Notes: generated by a model not told the origin, from the sequence alone. 64,000 nucleotides of DNA from Pullulanibacillus camelliae (GCF_014642655.1 NZ_BMIR01000009.1:62001-126000); one strand, 5' to 3'. Positions 1-9,774 are shown, counted from the stretch's first letter. Numbers and translations are program-made.

Positions 1-833
1 TGTTAGCCTTATCCTTGAACGTCCCACCCATTATCACTACGACTGATGGATTACGCTATGTAACTGTGAACGGTGAGACTTATTATGTAACGCCTTGGTT
101 AGAAGAAGTTCCTTTTTCTAATCAAAGAAAAAGCGACATCCTGGTTGATTATCTTAGTTATATTCATCATGCAACGGTAGAGCTTGAACCGATTGAGGAC
201 CCAAGAAAAGTAGATGAGGGACTGGAGCACCTTGAGAGACGTTGGAAAGGGCAATTAGATGGGCTAACGGCCTTTGTCCAGCGGTCTGATCACAGGATCT
301 ACCCGTCCCCCTTTGAACAGCTGGTGGCTGCTCATTATGCAATGTTTGTCCAAAAGACCCATCGAGCCATTCAGCAATTAGAAGTGTGGAGAGAGCATGT
401 GAAAGAAATGCCGATGCAGCGGCTTGTTCAATGTTTAGGAAAGCCTGATCTTTCCCATCTCATCTTTCATGCGAGGGGACCGATGGTGATCAATATGGAA
501 TACGGGGGATTAGATACACCGATAAGAGATCTAGCGACAATGTTTGATTCGCCACATTTTCATTCTCGAGATTGGGTGAAATCCCTTAATCTGTATGAGA
601 CGACCTTTCCACTTAGAGAAAGTGAGAAGGAGCTTTTGCTAGGCTTTCTTCACTATCCTGGATCAATTTTCGAGACAGTGATGGCCTATGAAAGCTCGGA
701 GTTGTCAAATAAGGAACTGCATTTTATTGAACAGTTTGAACGGATTCATCACCAAGAGCCAAAGCGAGCTGCGTTGATTGAAGCTTTAGCAGCACAGAAA
801 GAAAAAGATCAGCAAAGCGACGAAACGCCTTAG
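1..833 (+). CDS. ysxE: YsxE-like spore coat protein (CotS/APH-fold), 5'-truncated by window edge
   Basis: The frame is open to the first bases of the window, so only the C-terminal ~276 residues are present. A TTG at 15 is available but upstream codons continue in frame. The part beginning HARGPMVINMEYGG and continuing through PIRDLATMF resembles the catalytic-loop to activation region of the CotS/YutH/YsxE family, which has an aminoglycoside-phosphotransferase (protein-kinase-like) fold and is associated with the spore coat. Position supports this: in B. subtilis ysxE lies directly upstream of valS. The family is normally about 340 residues, consistent with loss of an N-terminal lobe to the window edge. 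The 3' end overlaps by four bases the stop of a convergent small gene. Kinase activity is not demonstrated for the family; assignment rests on motif and synteny. Confidence 0.75.
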   Translation, partial: LALSLNVPPIITTTDGLRYVTVNGETYYVTPWLEEVPFSNQRKSDILVDYLSYIHHATVELEPIEDPRKVDEGLEHLERRWKGQLDGLTAFVQRSDHRIYPSPFEQLVAAHYAMFVQKTHRAIQQLEVWREHVKEMPMQRLVQCLGKPDLSHLIFHARGPMVINMEYGGLDTPIRDLATMFDSPHFHSRDWVKSLNLYETTFPLRESEKELLLGFLHYPGSIFETVMAYESSELSNKELHFIEQFERIHHQEPKRAALIEALAAQKEKDQQSDETP

Positions 834-1033
834 ATTAATCTTTTTAAGAAAACGATATAAAGAGCAATGAGGCCGACAAGTACTAAGACATCAAAGGTTG
901 TTGGAAAGAAGATGGTGCGGATCATTTGAAATACTGCTAATGGGAGCACGATGATTTCAAAGCCTTCAATAAGTCTTCGAAACCACAAAGGGCAATTATA
1001 GCGATTGAATTGCCATTTATTTCGATTAAACAT
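830..1033 (-). CDS. small hypothetical membrane protein (67 aa)
   Basis: I do not recognise this protein. It has a basic N-terminus (MFNRNKWQFNRY) and two probable membrane segments, roughly residues 24-44 and 46-63, ending in a short basic tail (FLKRLI). A good Shine-Dalgarno (AAGGGGTGA) lies 5-6 bases ahead of the ATG on the minus strand, the best argument that it is real. It is convergent with the ysxE-like gene, their stop codons overlapping. On the other side it is divergent from the valS T-box promoter. Function unknown. Confidence 0.5.
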   Translation of the reverse strand: MFNRNKWQFNRYNCPLWFRRLIEGFEIIVLPLAVFQMIRTIFFPTTFDVLVLVGLIALYIVFLKRLI

Positions 1034-1144
1034 AGTCCTATCACCCCTTGTTCTAGTCTATGGTCTCTGTCTTTAGACGGTGCATGTATACCTCTTTTCT
1101 TTTATGGAAAGACTGTTTTGTATTCAAAGGGGTGAAATAAAGGC

Positions 1145-1174
1145 TTGACGTGTTGGCGCCTTTATCAGTAGAAT
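1145..1174 (+). promoter_or_regulatory. sigma-A type promoter for the valS T-box transcript
   Basis: TTGACG (1145-1150) and TAGAAT (1169-1174) are separated by 18 bp. They lie just ahead of the start of the T-box leader. Matched by eye only. Confidence 0.5.
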
Positions 1175-1184
1175 AATGTATATA

Positions 1185-1457
1185 ATAACTAGCCATGATG
1201 AATAAAGTGCTATCGGCATAAAGGGAAGAGTACGTGACTTGGATACCTGTAGAGAGGGAAGCTCATCGGCTGTAAGGCTTCCTAGGTGGAAAGCACAGAA
1301 GGTCGCCCATCTAGCTGCTCGCATGAACAGACGAGAGGTCTTAATAGTGAGAGCCGGTTACAGGTCGTTATTCTGTCAAGAGTGCACGTTTTTTTGTGCA
1401 AATAAAGGTGGTACCGCGGAGCGTTTTTCGTCCTTTTTGACGAGAAGGGCTTTTTTT
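1185..1457 (+). promoter_or_regulatory. T-box riboswitch leader of valS (valine, probable GUC specifier)
   Basis: The conserved T-box sequence (AAGGTGGTACCGCGG) is at 1405-1419. It is followed by a terminator hairpin whose arms GCGTTTTTCGTC (1421-1432) and GACGAGAAGGGC (1439-1450) pair almost completely, with a T-run at 1451-1457. Stem I features are visible: an AGTA K-turn motif near 1229 and an AG-bulge region near 1250. The probable specifier is GTC at 1302-1304, in the context GAAG-GTC-G-CCC, which fits valine. Uncharged tRNA-Val binding would favour the antiterminator and switch on valS. The T-box call is secure; the exact specifier is inferred from alignment by eye. Confidence 0.9.
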
Positions 1458-1501
1458 ATTGGTTAAAAAGTTATAAAGGTGATTCCAAGGAGGGATAGGC
1501 A

Positions 1502-4141
1502 GTGTCAGAAGAACAGCAATTACCAAAGAAGTATGATCCCACTGCTACAGAAGAAAAATGGTATGAAACATGGAAACAAAAAGGCTATTTCAAAGCCGAG
1601 CGTGATCCCCAAAAAACGCCCTATACGATTGTGATTCCACCACCAAACGTTACTGGAAAGCTCCATCTTGGGCATGCATGGGATGTCACCATGCAAGACT
1701 TACTCATTCGCTTTAAAAGAATGCAAGGCTATGACGCCTTGTATTTACCGGGGATGGACCATGCGGGTATTGCCACCCAAGCAAAAATAGATGCGCGTCT
1801 CAGAGAACAAGGCAAGAACCGTTATGAACTCGGCCGAGAGAAGTTTCTTGAAACTGCTTGGAATTGGAAAGAAGAGTATGCTGATTTTATTCGCAGTCAA
1901 TGGTCAAAATTAGGTATATCAGTTGATTATTCACGTGAGCGCTTTACCCTTGATGAGGGGCTCTCTAATGCTGTCAAAGAGGTTTTTGTCCGTCTATATG
2001 AAAAAGGGCTCATTTATCGAGGCGAATACATCATTAATTGGGACCCTGCAACAAAAACGGCGCTTTCCGACATTGAAGTCATTTATAAAGATGTTCAAGG
2101 GCATCTTTACCATATGCGCTATCCATTGGCTGATGGCTCAGGCTATATTGAAATTGCCACCACTCGACCAGAAACGATGCTTGGTGATACAGGGATTGCT
2201 GTTCATCCAGATGATGAGCGTTATAAAGCGTTGATTGGTAAAAAGGCGATTTTACCGATTGTTGGCCGCGAAATCCCAATTGTTGCTGATGATTATGTCG
2301 ATATGGCATTCGGATCGGGAGCGGTTAAGATTACTCCAGCACATGATCCTAATGATTTCGATATGGGGAACCGGCACGATCTCGAACGCATTCTTGTCAT
2401 GGATGAGTCTGGCAAGATGAATGAGAACGCTGGAAAATATCAGGGGCTTGACCGCTTTGACTGCCGCAAGCAAATCGTTGCGGACATGAAGGCAGAGGGT
2501 GTACTTATTAAAATAGAAGATCACTTCCATTCCGTTGGTCATTCTGAGCGCTCAGATGCGGTTGTGGAACCTTATCTTTCTACCCAGTGGTTTGTTAAAA
2601 TGCAACCTCTTGCGGATGCGGCCCTTCAGCTTCAAAAAGGTGAGGATAAGGTCCATTTTGTTCCTGAACGCTTTGAAAATACGTATTTTCGTTGGATGGA
2701 AAACATTCGTGATTGGTGTATTTCCCGACAGCTCTGGTGGGGACATCGCATTCCTGCTTGGTATCATAAGGAAACGGGAGAAATTTATGTTGGTAAAGAA
2801 GCGCCAGCGGACAGTGAAAACTGGACGCAGGATGAGGATGTCCTTGATACTTGGTTCAGCTCAGGGCTATGGCCACTTTCAACTTTAGGCTGGCCTGATG
2901 TAACTAATGAAGATTTCAAGCATTATTTTCCAACTAACGTTCTAGTTACAGGCTATGATATTATCTTTTTCTGGGTTGCTCGCATGATCTTTCAATCCGT
3001 CGAATTCACAGGGCAAAAGCCGTTTAAAGATGCCTTGCTTCATGGACTCGTTCGCGATGAGCAAGGTAGAAAAATGAGTAAATCTCTAGGTAACGGCATC
3101 GATCCGATGGAAGTGATCGAGAAATATGGAGCGGACGCCTTGCGCTTTACCTTGGCTACGGGAACAACTCCAGGTCAGGATTTACGTTTTCAATGGGAGA
3201 AGGTTGAGGCCAACTGGAATTTTGCTAACAAGATATGGAATGCCTCGCGCTTTCTTATCATGAATCTTGGTGAATTGACAGTTGATGATCTGCATTTAGA
3301 TGGGAAACAATCGGTTGCTGATCGCTGGATTCTCTCAAGATTGAATACGACCATTCAAGCGGTCACGAAGCACTTAGATGACTATGACTTTGGGGAAGCA
3401 GGTCGTAAGCTATATGGCTTCATTTGGGATGACTTCTGTGACTGGTATATTGAAATGGCAAAGATCGCCCTATACGGAGACAATGAAGAGGTGAAGCTGA
3501 ACACCAAATCGGTATTGGTTCATGTGCTTGATCATATCTTGCGCTTGCTGCACCCCTTCATGCCATTTGTTACAGAAGAAATTTGGCAACACCTTCCACA
3601 TACAGGTGAAACGATCATGCTTAAAAATTGGCCGGAAACAGAGGACAAATGGGAGGACGAGGCAGCGGAACATGAGATGCAGCTGCTGCAGAGCATCATT
3701 AAAAGCGTCAGAAATCTTCGCGCTGAAAAGGATGTCGCTCCAAGCAAACCGATTGCGCTTCTGATTAAGCCGGCTTCGGAAAAAGAATTGGCGATCTTAG
3801 AGGCCAATTACTACTATATTGAGCGCTTCTGCAATCCCGAAACGCTGACACTGTCTTTATCTATTAGCGCCCCTGAGCAATCGCTCACGGCGATCGTAAC
3901 CGGCGCAGAGCTTTATTTCCCGCTATCAGGTCTGGTTGATATTGAAGAAGAGCGGCAAAGATTACAGGCGGAACTAAAAAAATGGACAAGTGAAGTGGAA
4001 CGTGTTCAGAAAAAGCTTAGCAATCAAGGTTTTGTTGCCAAGGCGCCAGAAAAGGTTGTTGAGGCTGAACGTGCCAAGGAAAAGGATTATTTGGAGAAAC
4101 AAAGGAAGGTTCAAGAACGTCTGGCTGAATTAAATGCTTAA
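1502..4141 (+). CDS. valS: valine--tRNA ligase
   Basis: This class I aminoacyl-tRNA synthetase charges tRNA-Val with valine in the cytoplasm. Its 879 residues match bacterial ValRS length. The adenylation signature [14 protein letters not shown] (HIGH box as HLGH, residues 55-58) and GRKMSKSLG (near residue 523) are intact. An inserted CP1 editing domain follows the HIGH box, and the C-terminus (~810-879) is a charged coiled-coil arm typical of ValRS. The start is GTG at 1502, behind AAGGAGGGATAGGCA. The T-box leader upstream makes expression dependent on uncharged tRNA-Val. folC follows after ~107 bp, as in B. subtilis. Confidence 0.98.
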   Translation: MSEEQQLPKKYDPTATEEKWYETWKQKGYFKAERDPQKTPYTIVIPPPNVTGKLHLGHAWDVTMQDLLIRFKRMQGYDALYLPGMDHAGIATQAKIDARLREQGKNRYELGREKFLETAWNWKEEYADFIRSQWSKLGISVDYSRERFTLDEGLSNAVKEVFVRLYEKGLIYRGEYIINWDPATKTALSDIEVIYKDVQGHLYHMRYPLADGSGYIEIATTRPETMLGDTGIAVHPDDERYKALIGKKAILPIVGREIPIVADDYVDMAFGSGAVKITPAHDPNDFDMGNRHDLERILVMDESGKMNENAGKYQGLDRFDCRKQIVADMKAEGVLIKIEDHFHSVGHSERSDAVVEPYLSTQWFVKMQPLADAALQLQKGEDKVHFVPERFENTYFRWMENIRDWCISRQLWWGHRIPAWYHKETGEIYVGKEAPADSENWTQDEDVLDTWFSSGLWPLSTLGWPDVTNEDFKHYFPTNVLVTGYDIIFFWVARMIFQSVEFTGQKPFKDALLHGLVRDEQGRKMSKSLGNGIDPMEVIEKYGADALRFTLATGTTPGQDLRFQWEKVEANWNFANKIWNASRFLIMNLGELTVDDLHLDGKQSVADRWILSRLNTTIQAVTKHLDDYDFGEAGRKLYGFIWDDFCDWYIEMAKIALYGDNEEVKLNTKSVLVHVLDHILRLLHPFMPFVTEEIWQHLPHTGETIMLKNWPETEDKWEDEAAEHEMQLLQSIIKSVRNLRAEKDVAPSKPIALLIKPASEKELAILEANYYYIERFCNPETLTLSLSISAPEQSLTAIVTGAELYFPLSGLVDIEEERQRLQAELKKWTSEVERVQKKLSNQGFVAKAPEKVVEAERAKEKDYLEKQRKVQERLAELNA

Positions 4142-4248
4142 TCACTAGAACGGCTCTATCATTTTACAGAAGGAGTGATGGCTTCCTAGCCATGACTCTT
4201 TCTGTCTTGAGCTATATTATATATTCTGAGATAACTGAAGGTGAGAGT

Positions 4249-5571
4249 ATGTTTTCTGATGTTTCTGAGGTAAAAAAATGGTTGGAGCAGTGGCTGACTT
4301 TTGGCATAAAGCTTGGACTGGAAAGAATGGAATGGATGTTGGAACAGCTTGATCATCCTGAACATCGCATGCGGACCGTGCATATTGGTGGGACAAACGG
4401 GAAGGGGTCGACGCTTTCTTATTTAAGCCATATATTAAGAGAAGCTGGCTATGAAGTAGGTGCCTTCACGTCACCTGCGCTCTATCAATTTAATGATCGC
4501 ATTACAAAAGATGGACTACCTATCTCTGATACCGAGCTTATTGAAGCGGCGCAACAAGTCAAACCTGTTGCGGAGGGGCTTGAGGCGACAGATTTGGGTG
4601 CGCCGACAGAGTTTGAAGTGATCACAATGATTGCTCTCGTTTATTTTGCCAAAATCAATCCGTGTGATATTGTGCTCTTTGAAGTAGGACTTGGAGGACG
4701 TCATGACTCCACGAACGTGATTAAGCCCCTGCTCACGATTCTTACCAATGTTGGTCATGATCACATGAAGCAGCTTGGCCCTACGCTTGAAGCAATTGCC
4801 TTTGAGAAAGCAGGGATTATCAAGCCGGGTGTGCCCTTGATCACAGCAGCTGATGGAAATGCTTTTGAAGTCTTTAAAGAAATAGCTGAAGAAAATCACG
4901 CAAAGGTTTATCAATTGGGACAGGCTTTTAAGATTCAAGCGACTGAAGAAAGTCAGACGTTCACTGAAATCTTTGACATAAAAACACCTTTTCATGCTTA
5001 TCCTGCTTTAAAACTTAATATGATTGGCCAGCATCAAATAAAAAATGCTGCCTTGGCAGTCATGGCTGCGGATTATTTACAAGTCTTCTACTCTTTTTAT
5101 ATTGAAGAAGCCGCTATTCGTAGAGGGTTAGAAAAGATGCGCTGGCCGGGAAGATTTGAACGGCTTTCTGACAAGCCCCTTATCCTCGTCGATGGCGCCC
5201 ATAATTTAGAGGGGATGCAAGCGCTCGTCCGAACGATGGAACAACATTTTCCTGAGAAAAAGATTACGACGCTCTTTGCGACTTTAAAGGATAAGGATAA
5301 TGCAGGGCTATTACGTGAATTATCTAAGATCAGTGATCGCTTGATTTTGACTGGCTTTAAATTCGAGAGAGCTCTCAATCCTCAGAACGTCTTACCGTTG
5401 GTTCCAAAAGCAATCAAGGCTCAAGTGGTGAGTAGGTGGCAGGAGGCTTTGGAACAACTTGTAGAGGAGATGAACGGGCAAGATGAGCTGTTGCTGATCA
5501 CTGGATCATTATATTTTGTTTCACAAGTTAGAGTCTACTACAAGCAAAATCAATCTTTGGAAAAACGCTGA
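4249..5571 (+). CDS. folC: folylpolyglutamate / dihydrofolate synthase
   Basis: FolC adds glutamate to dihydropteroate and polyglutamylates folates, using ATP; it is a Mur-ligase-like enzyme. The P-loop HIGGTNGKGSTLS (GTNGKGS at residues 48-54), GAFTSP substrate loop, LFEVGLGGRHDSTNV and VDGAHN in the C-terminal domain are all present. I place the start at ATG 4249, preceded by GAAGGTGAG. An in-frame upstream ATG at 4192 lacks family similarity and a comparable ribosome site. The protein is then 440 residues, usual for the family. It follows valS as in B. subtilis and is closed by a strong terminator at 5563-5592. Confidence 0.95.
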   Translation: MFSDVSEVKKWLEQWLTFGIKLGLERMEWMLEQLDHPEHRMRTVHIGGTNGKGSTLSYLSHILREAGYEVGAFTSPALYQFNDRITKDGLPISDTELIEAAQQVKPVAEGLEATDLGAPTEFEVITMIALVYFAKINPCDIVLFEVGLGGRHDSTNVIKPLLTILTNVGHDHMKQLGPTLEAIAFEKAGIIKPGVPLITAADGNAFEVFKEIAEENHAKVYQLGQAFKIQATEESQTFTEIFDIKTPFHAYPALKLNMIGQHQIKNAALAVMAADYLQVFYSFYIEEAAIRRGLEKMRWPGRFERLSDKPLILVDGAHNLEGMQALVRTMEQHFPEKKITTLFATLKDKDNAGLLRELSKISDRLILTGFKFERALNPQNVLPLVPKAIKAQVVSRWQEALEQLVEEMNGQDELLLITGSLYFVSQVRVYYKQNQSLEKR

Positions 5572-5592
5572 GTGCTAGCCAGCGTTTTTTTT
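5563..5592 (+). terminator. intrinsic terminator of folC
   Basis: AAACGCTG and CAGCGTTT form an 8-bp stem with a 9-nt loop followed by a T-run. The R1 repeat begins directly after the T-run. Confidence 0.85.
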
Positions 5593-5593
5593 A

Positions 5594-5904
5594 AAGATCA
5601 GAAAGCATAAAATTTCTGGTCATGAGGACGGTGCACGATTTCGCTCCAGGCCGCTCGCTTTCCGCGGGGAAGCGGTAAGCCTCCACGCAGAAAGCGCGCG
5701 GTTAAGGTCTTACCGCTCTCCCACTTCCCGCAGGACTCTAGTCTCCGCATCACGAGTCAGCGGTGCCCGAGGAACACACGATTTTAGAGTGTTCCGAATC
5801 GCGCGCCTTGCGCTCCAGTCCACTTAACCAGGTAATGAAGCCTCTTTCATATTGGATGATGCTTATGCTAAGGACAAGGATTGGGCATGCTATTAAGCCC
5901 GGTA
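5594..5904 (+). repeat. R1 dispersed structured repeat, copy 1
   Basis: This ~310-bp element recurs at 18321, 23271 and 50881. It opens with GATCAGAAAGCATAAAATTT, whose arms GATCAGAAA/TTTCTGGTC pair. A central long hairpin follows (arm GCGGGGAAGCGGTAAG, opposing CTTACCG...CACTTCCCGC), and then conserved blocks including GCAGGACTCTAGTCTCCGCA. The copy ends in GGGCATGC...AAGCCCGG, a decayed version of the terminal hairpin seen in copies 2 and 3. It starts two bases after the folC terminator T-run. No credible coding sequence lies inside it. Confidence 0.85.
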
Positions 5905-5931
5905 TCTCAGACTATCAGAGTTTATAACTTC

Positions 5932-6176
5932 GTTGTCCCTCTTAAGCAGGAGGCCTATCAACTTGCTGAAGAGATTCGCATGCAGGTAGCCATCCCTTTG
6001 TGTATAAGTGAGTGTCTACAGGTGAATCAGGCGATCAGGTTACGGCGAGTATTGGTGTCGTAACAGTACCAATTCATGGGAATAATTCGATGACATTGAT
6101 ACGCACTGCCAATCGAGCCGTGTATTCAGGTGCGAAGCAAAAGGGACGAAATCGAGTCGCTTCCTATATTTTATAA
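5932..6176 (+). pseudogene. remnant of a GGDEF-domain (diguanylate cyclase-like) gene
   Basis: In one frame (from ~5932) the bases encode VPLKQEAYQLAEEIRMQVA. In a second frame (6021-6176) they encode GDQVTASIGVVTVPIHG and then RTANRAVYSGAKQKGRNRV before a TAA. These match the last third of a GGDEF domain: the ASIGV strand, the helix with A-N/D-x-A-x-Y-x-A-K, and GRNRV. A frameshift lies near 6018. The 5' two-thirds, including the GGDEF catalytic motif itself, is gone and replaced by repeat R1. Its own terminator survives at 6211-6244. It cannot make cyclic di-GMP. The call is firm for the C-terminal segment, less so for the frameshifted part. Confidence 0.75.
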
Positions 6177-6210
6177 GAAAAAAATGTGATAATTTGCCGA
6201 TAAATAAAAA

Positions 6211-6244
6211 GGATGAGACGACAAATGTCTTGTCCATTTTTTTT
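6211..6244 (+). terminator. intrinsic terminator behind the GGDEF remnant
   Basis: GGATGAGAC pairs with GTCTTGTCC (9 bp including two G-U) around a 7-nt loop, followed by A and eight Ts. Confidence 0.7.
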
Positions 6245-6295
6245 GTTCATGTGCTATTCTTCATTCGAAGTCGTCGTTGAAAGGGGAATCTGTCG

Positions 6296-7339
6296 ATGAC
6301 ACGTTCTAAACCTAACGAACAACAGCATCGTGATACCGATGATATCATTGTGAGCTTCAATGGAAAAGAGCATCGGCTACAAGAGTGGACAAGAAAGCAA
6401 GTTGCAGCAGCTGAGGAGGACCATTCTTTAGATTGGAAAAAAACATTTCAAGATCAAAAGCGTATTGATGAACCAGACTATAGCGAACCTGCATCGACAG
6501 TACTCACAAGTAAACATAGAAAGAAGAAGAAAAAAAAGAAGCGTTTGCCAGTGTCGGGGCAGAAGAAGTCACGGTCGACAACGTTTACAACCTTCTTTAA
6601 GCATATTTGGATGCCCTTTATCACAGCCATTATTGTTGGGCTGGGTATTGGATTTACGGTACTTATACTTTTTTCGCATAATAGTAAAGCACCAACAGAT
6701 ACTGAAACGTCCAGCCATCAGAGCCAGACTGCTACGAATACATCATCAGAAGAAAAGAATAATCAGAATGCCAAGGCTTTGGCCCTTACACTTACTGAAA
6801 TCCAGGGAGGCGTATTCACAACACAGAAAGCGGCAGAGGCAGGGATGAACGATCTCAAACAACATAGCGGATTACCGGCAGCGGTGATTAAGGATGGGGA
6901 GCGTTATGCTGTATTTATTGGGATTGTCTCCAGTGATTCGGCTAAGGCTCAGCTAACAAACACGTTTACTTCAAAAGGCGTAGACATCTATAGTAAGAGC
7001 TGGTCTTATAGCGTTCAGTCTGTTCATGCAACAGATCGAGTGTATCGCGATTTACAGGAAGGACAAAAGGCCTTCTCAGCCTGTCTCGATGCATCCAGCC
7101 AGTTTTTGGCAGGTGGAGAACCAAGTCAGGCAGCTTTAAATAAAGCCAAGAAAGCTTTGACAGACTTCCAATTGCCTAAAGCATCACAGGCGGAGTCCAG
7201 CCAAATTTCACAGTTAAAAACACTGCATGATAAGTTAATGACTGCTTTCAACCAAATTAAGAGTGGAGAGACAGGACAGCAGTCTCTTCTCGATGCATTA
7301 AATGTCTATCAAGGGATTTTACAGGGCCTTGCTAAATAA
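6296..7339 (+). CDS. spoIIB: stage II sporulation protein B (SPOR domain)
   Basis: SpoIIB acts at the polar sporulation septum, helping recruit septal peptidoglycan hydrolases in the mother cell. The layout is diagnostic: a charged cytoplasmic N-terminus with a lysine run (residues ~74-83), one membrane segment (~104-128, PFITAIIVGLGIGFTVLIL), a Ser/Thr/Gln-rich linker, a SPOR-type domain at ~158-240 (LTEIQGGVFTTQKAAEAGM, DGERYAVFIGI) and a helical C-terminus. B. subtilis spoIIB lies between folC and comC/maf, the position seen here. The ATG at 6296 follows GAAAGGGG with acceptable spacing. The gene runs directly into repeat R3, whose hairpin probably serves as its terminator. Confidence 0.88.
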   Translation: MTRSKPNEQQHRDTDDIIVSFNGKEHRLQEWTRKQVAAAEEDHSLDWKKTFQDQKRIDEPDYSEPASTVLTSKHRKKKKKKKRLPVSGQKKSRSTTFTTFFKHIWMPFITAIIVGLGIGFTVLILFSHNSKAPTDTETSSHQSQTATNTSSEEKNNQNAKALALTLTEIQGGVFTTQKAAEAGMNDLKQHSGLPAAVIKDGERYAVFIGIVSSDSAKAQLTNTFTSKGVDIYSKSWSYSVQSVHATDRVYRDLQEGQKAFSACLDASSQFLAGGEPSQAALNKAKKALTDFQLPKASQAESSQISQLKTLHDKLMTAFNQIKSGETGQQSLLDALNVYQGILQGLAK

Positions 7340-7341
7340 TA

Positions 7342-7615
7342 AAGAGGCAGGAACAGAAGGATTCAGCTCATAGAGCATCCGGATGCATTCACAATTTTAA
7401 GAAATGCGTTCGGATTTTTGAGCGAGTGATGAAGTGCTCTGTCAGCACATTTGCTTTCCATGGGCACGTCCTTAGCTAATTTGGGAATAGACTATTTATT
7501 TTCCCAAATAGATCTTCGGACATGCGCTATTTCCGTAGGAGTCTCCGTGTTTTGACTGCGCATCCAGTTTTCCTGCCATTTTTATAATTTTATCGCTCGG
7601 CATTAGGGGGGAGTC
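7342..7615 (+). repeat. R3 dispersed repeat with terminator head, copy 1
   Basis: The repeat begins right after the spoIIB stop. Its head (7342-7420) matches heads at 50647 and 54657 (CAGAAGG..TTCAGCTCATAGAG). It holds a hairpin, CCGGATGCATT/AATGCGTTCGG with two G-U pairs, followed by a T-run, i.e. an intrinsic terminator at 7378-7418. The body (to ~7615) shares GCTTTCC..GGGCACG and CCGTAGGAGTCTCCGTGTTTT with the copy near 55080 and, more weakly, with 23640-23835. Confidence 0.75.
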
Positions 7616-7977
7616 GTTTTGTCTCACCCTCTTTTTTTGGTTACACTTGTCATAAAATGACTGGTTTTGACGAAAGCTTAAAGAGAGTGAAAAAGTAAAG
7701 GATTATCTCCAGTTTTCTCGTGACAAATGAGCGGGAGTGCGTTACATTTAATATAAACAGTAAAACGCCTCCCAAACGGCTTATCATAGGCCGCTTAATG
7801 ATTATTCCTTTCATTTTTTCCTCTTTCACATGCGTTTTCCACATCACTACTTCAGTTGACCCTATTCGACATTTATTTAAAGAGGATAATGCGTTTCAGG
7901 CCTAAAGTCGAACTTGCGGATCGTTTCCACTGCGGCATCTTTGTCAGTCATGAAAATTTTTATAAGGAGGAATATTT
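7616..7977 (+). other. gap ahead of radC; no gene seen
   Basis: B. subtilis has comC and maf between spoIIB and radC. I see neither here, nor Maf motifs in any frame. A 61-codon open frame at 7720-7905 lacks a ribosome site and family resemblance. The radC ribosome site (AAGGAGG) closes the gap. Confidence 0.6.
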
Positions 7978-8667
7978 TTGACAAAGTCAATGCTGATGGT
8001 CCGTGATGTTCCAAAGGAAGAACGCCCTAGAGAGCGGTTGATCAAAGAAGGGGCTGGCCGTTTAACCAATCAGGAGCTTTTATCCATCGTGCTAAGAACG
8101 GGCCTGCGCAACGAGTCGGTGATGCAATTAGCCCAAAGAGTGCTGACTCAATTTGCAGGAATGCGCGGTCTAAGAACAGCAACTATTGAAGAATTGATGG
8201 CCATCAAAGGGATAGGAAAGACCAAGGCTGTTGAAATTCTTGCCGCTATTGAAGTGGGAAAACGACTGATAAAGGAAGCGGATGAGGAGCGCTACGTGAT
8301 TCGTTCGCCTCAAGATGGTGCGAATTATGTCATGGACGATATGAGGTTTCTTTCTCAAGAGCATTTTGTCGCTTTATTTCTTAACACGAAGAATCAAGTG
8401 ATCCATCGTCAGACTATATTCATCGGCAGTTTGAATGCCTCCATTGTTCATCCAAGAGAGGTTTTTAAGGAGGCCATCAAACGCTCGGCAGCCTCCATTA
8501 TATGTTTTCATAATCATCCCAGTGGGGATCCAACTCCAAGTCGTGAAGATATTGATGTGACTAAACGCTTAGTGGAATGCGGATTATTGCTTGGAATTGA
8601 TGTTTTAGACCATATTGTTATCGGGGATAGAAAATTTATCAGCTTAAAGGAAAAAGGTGTCGTTTAA
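7978..8667 (+). CDS. radC: RadC-family JAMM/MPN protein (UPF0758)
   Basis: RadC proteins have an N-terminal helix-hairpin-helix and a C-terminal JAMM metalloprotease-like domain; their molecular role is unsettled, and the old link to DNA repair is not firmly supported. Here LIKEGAGRLTNQELL and IKGIGKTKAVEILA form the N-terminal DNA-binding part. The metal motif HNHPSGDPTPSRED (H-x-H...S-x-x-D) is intact near residue 178. The start is TTG behind AAGGAGGAATATTT. At 229 residues it has family length. It precedes mreB as in B. subtilis, with its own spacing to a new TATAAT box at 8694. Confidence 0.93.
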   Translation: MTKSMLMVRDVPKEERPRERLIKEGAGRLTNQELLSIVLRTGLRNESVMQLAQRVLTQFAGMRGLRTATIEELMAIKGIGKTKAVEILAAIEVGKRLIKEADEERYVIRSPQDGANYVMDDMRFLSQEHFVALFLNTKNQVIHRQTIFIGSLNASIVHPREVFKEAIKRSAASIICFHNHPSGDPTPSREDIDVTKRLVECGLLLGIDVLDHIVIGDRKFISLKEKGVV

Positions 8668-8739
8668 GACTATTCAAGTGATTCTATTTAGGATATAATT
8701 TAATTTATGAGTTTTGCAACATGAAGGGAGTTTACATAG

Positions 8740-9774
8740 ATGTTAGGCGGATTTTCCAAAGATATGGGTATAGACCTTGGGACTGCAAATACACTTGTTT
8801 ATGTTAAAGGGAAAGGTGTCATCCTTCGGGAGCCATCTGTTGTCGCTAAGAGAACAGATACGGAAACGATCGAAGCGGTGGGAAATTCTGCTAAGAACAT
8901 GATTGGAAGAACCCCAGGGAATATCGTGGCACAGCGCCCTTTACGCGATGGAGTGATTGCCGATTTTGAAACCACGGCAACCATGTTAAAATATTTTATT
9001 AAGCAAGCCTATAAACGCTCGGTTTTTGGTAGAAAACCGAATGTGATGGTTGGTGTGCCATCAGGGATCACAGCTGTGGAAAAACGAGCTGTTGAGGATG
9101 CAACGAAGCAGGCGGGTGCAAAGGAGGCCTTTACTATTGAAGAGCCATTTGCAGCGGCGATCGGTGCAGATCTCCCCGTATGGGAACCAACAGGAAGCAT
9201 GGTCGTAGATATTGGCGGCGGAACAACTGAAGTTGCCATCATTTCTTTAGGCGGCATTGTCACCAGTCAGTCCATTCGTATCGCTGGCGATGAATTTGAT
9301 GAGGATATCATCCAGTATATCAAGAAAAATTATAATCTGATGATCGGGGAAAGAACGGCAGAGCAATTAAAGCTACAAATTGGATCGGCAGGAAAACCAG
9401 AGGAATACGAGGACATGGAAATTCGTGGACGTGATTTATTAACGGGTTTACCAAAGACGATTAATGTGACTGCTGAAGAGATTGCTGAAGCATTAAAAGA
9501 TACCGTTGATCAGATCATTGAAGCGGTAAAGAACACATTAGAAAATACGCCACCTGAGCTCGCTGCGGATATTATGGATAGAGGCATCGTTTTAACAGGC
9601 GGTGGTGCATTGTTGCGTAATCTTGATAAAGTATTAAGTGATGAAACACAAATGCCTGTTATCATTGCTGAAAATCCGATGGATTGTGTAGCAATTGGTA
9701 CAGGACGTGCGCTAGAAAACCTTGCCGTGTTTAAATCACGTGCAGGAATAACCTCAAGATCTGGATCAAAGTAA
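8740..9774 (+). CDS. mreB: rod shape-determining protein MreB
   Basis: MreB is an actin-like ATPase that assembles on the inner face of the membrane and directs the elongasome. The phosphate-1 motif [18 protein letters not shown], phosphate-2 [18 protein letters not shown] and adenosine motif [16 protein letters not shown] are intact. Its 344 residues compare with 337 in B. subtilis MreB. ATG at 8740 follows GAAGGGAG. It is the first gene of mreB-mreC-mreD-minC-minD, a shape and division-site cluster conserved in Bacillales. Distinction from Mbl/MreBH rests on its position beside mreC. Confidence 0.96.
   Translation: MLGGFSKDMGIDLGTANTLVYVKGKGVILREPSVVAKRTDTETIEAVGNSAKNMIGRTPGNIVAQRPLRDGVIADFETTATMLKYFIKQAYKRSVFGRKPNVMVGVPSGITAVEKRAVEDATKQAGAKEAFTIEEPFAAAIGADLPVWEPTGSMVVDIGGGTTEVAIISLGGIVTSQSIRIAGDEFDEDIIQYIKKNYNLMIGERTAEQLKLQIGSAGKPEEYEDMEIRGRDLLTGLPKTINVTAEEIAEALKDTVDQIIEAVKNTLENTPPELAADIMDRGIVLTGGGALLRNLDKVLSDETQMPVIIAENPMDCVAIGTGRALENLAVFKSRAGITSRSGSK

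Noticed and set aside
1239-1466. 75-codon open frame before valS
   Set aside because: It runs through the T-box leader and its terminator; the conserved RNA elements explain the sequence.
4516-4995. 159-codon minus-strand frame inside folC
   Set aside because: Antisense shadow of a well-conserved folC segment; no ribosome site.
5594-5904. R1 as a group IIC intron remnant, suggested by docking behind terminators
   Set aside because: No reverse transcriptase, no domain V/VI-like sequence, and R1 contains its own terminator, unlike an intron.
7720-7905. 61-codon frame upstream of radC
   Set aside because: No ribosome site, no recognisable family, composition typical of non-coding AT-rich sequence.
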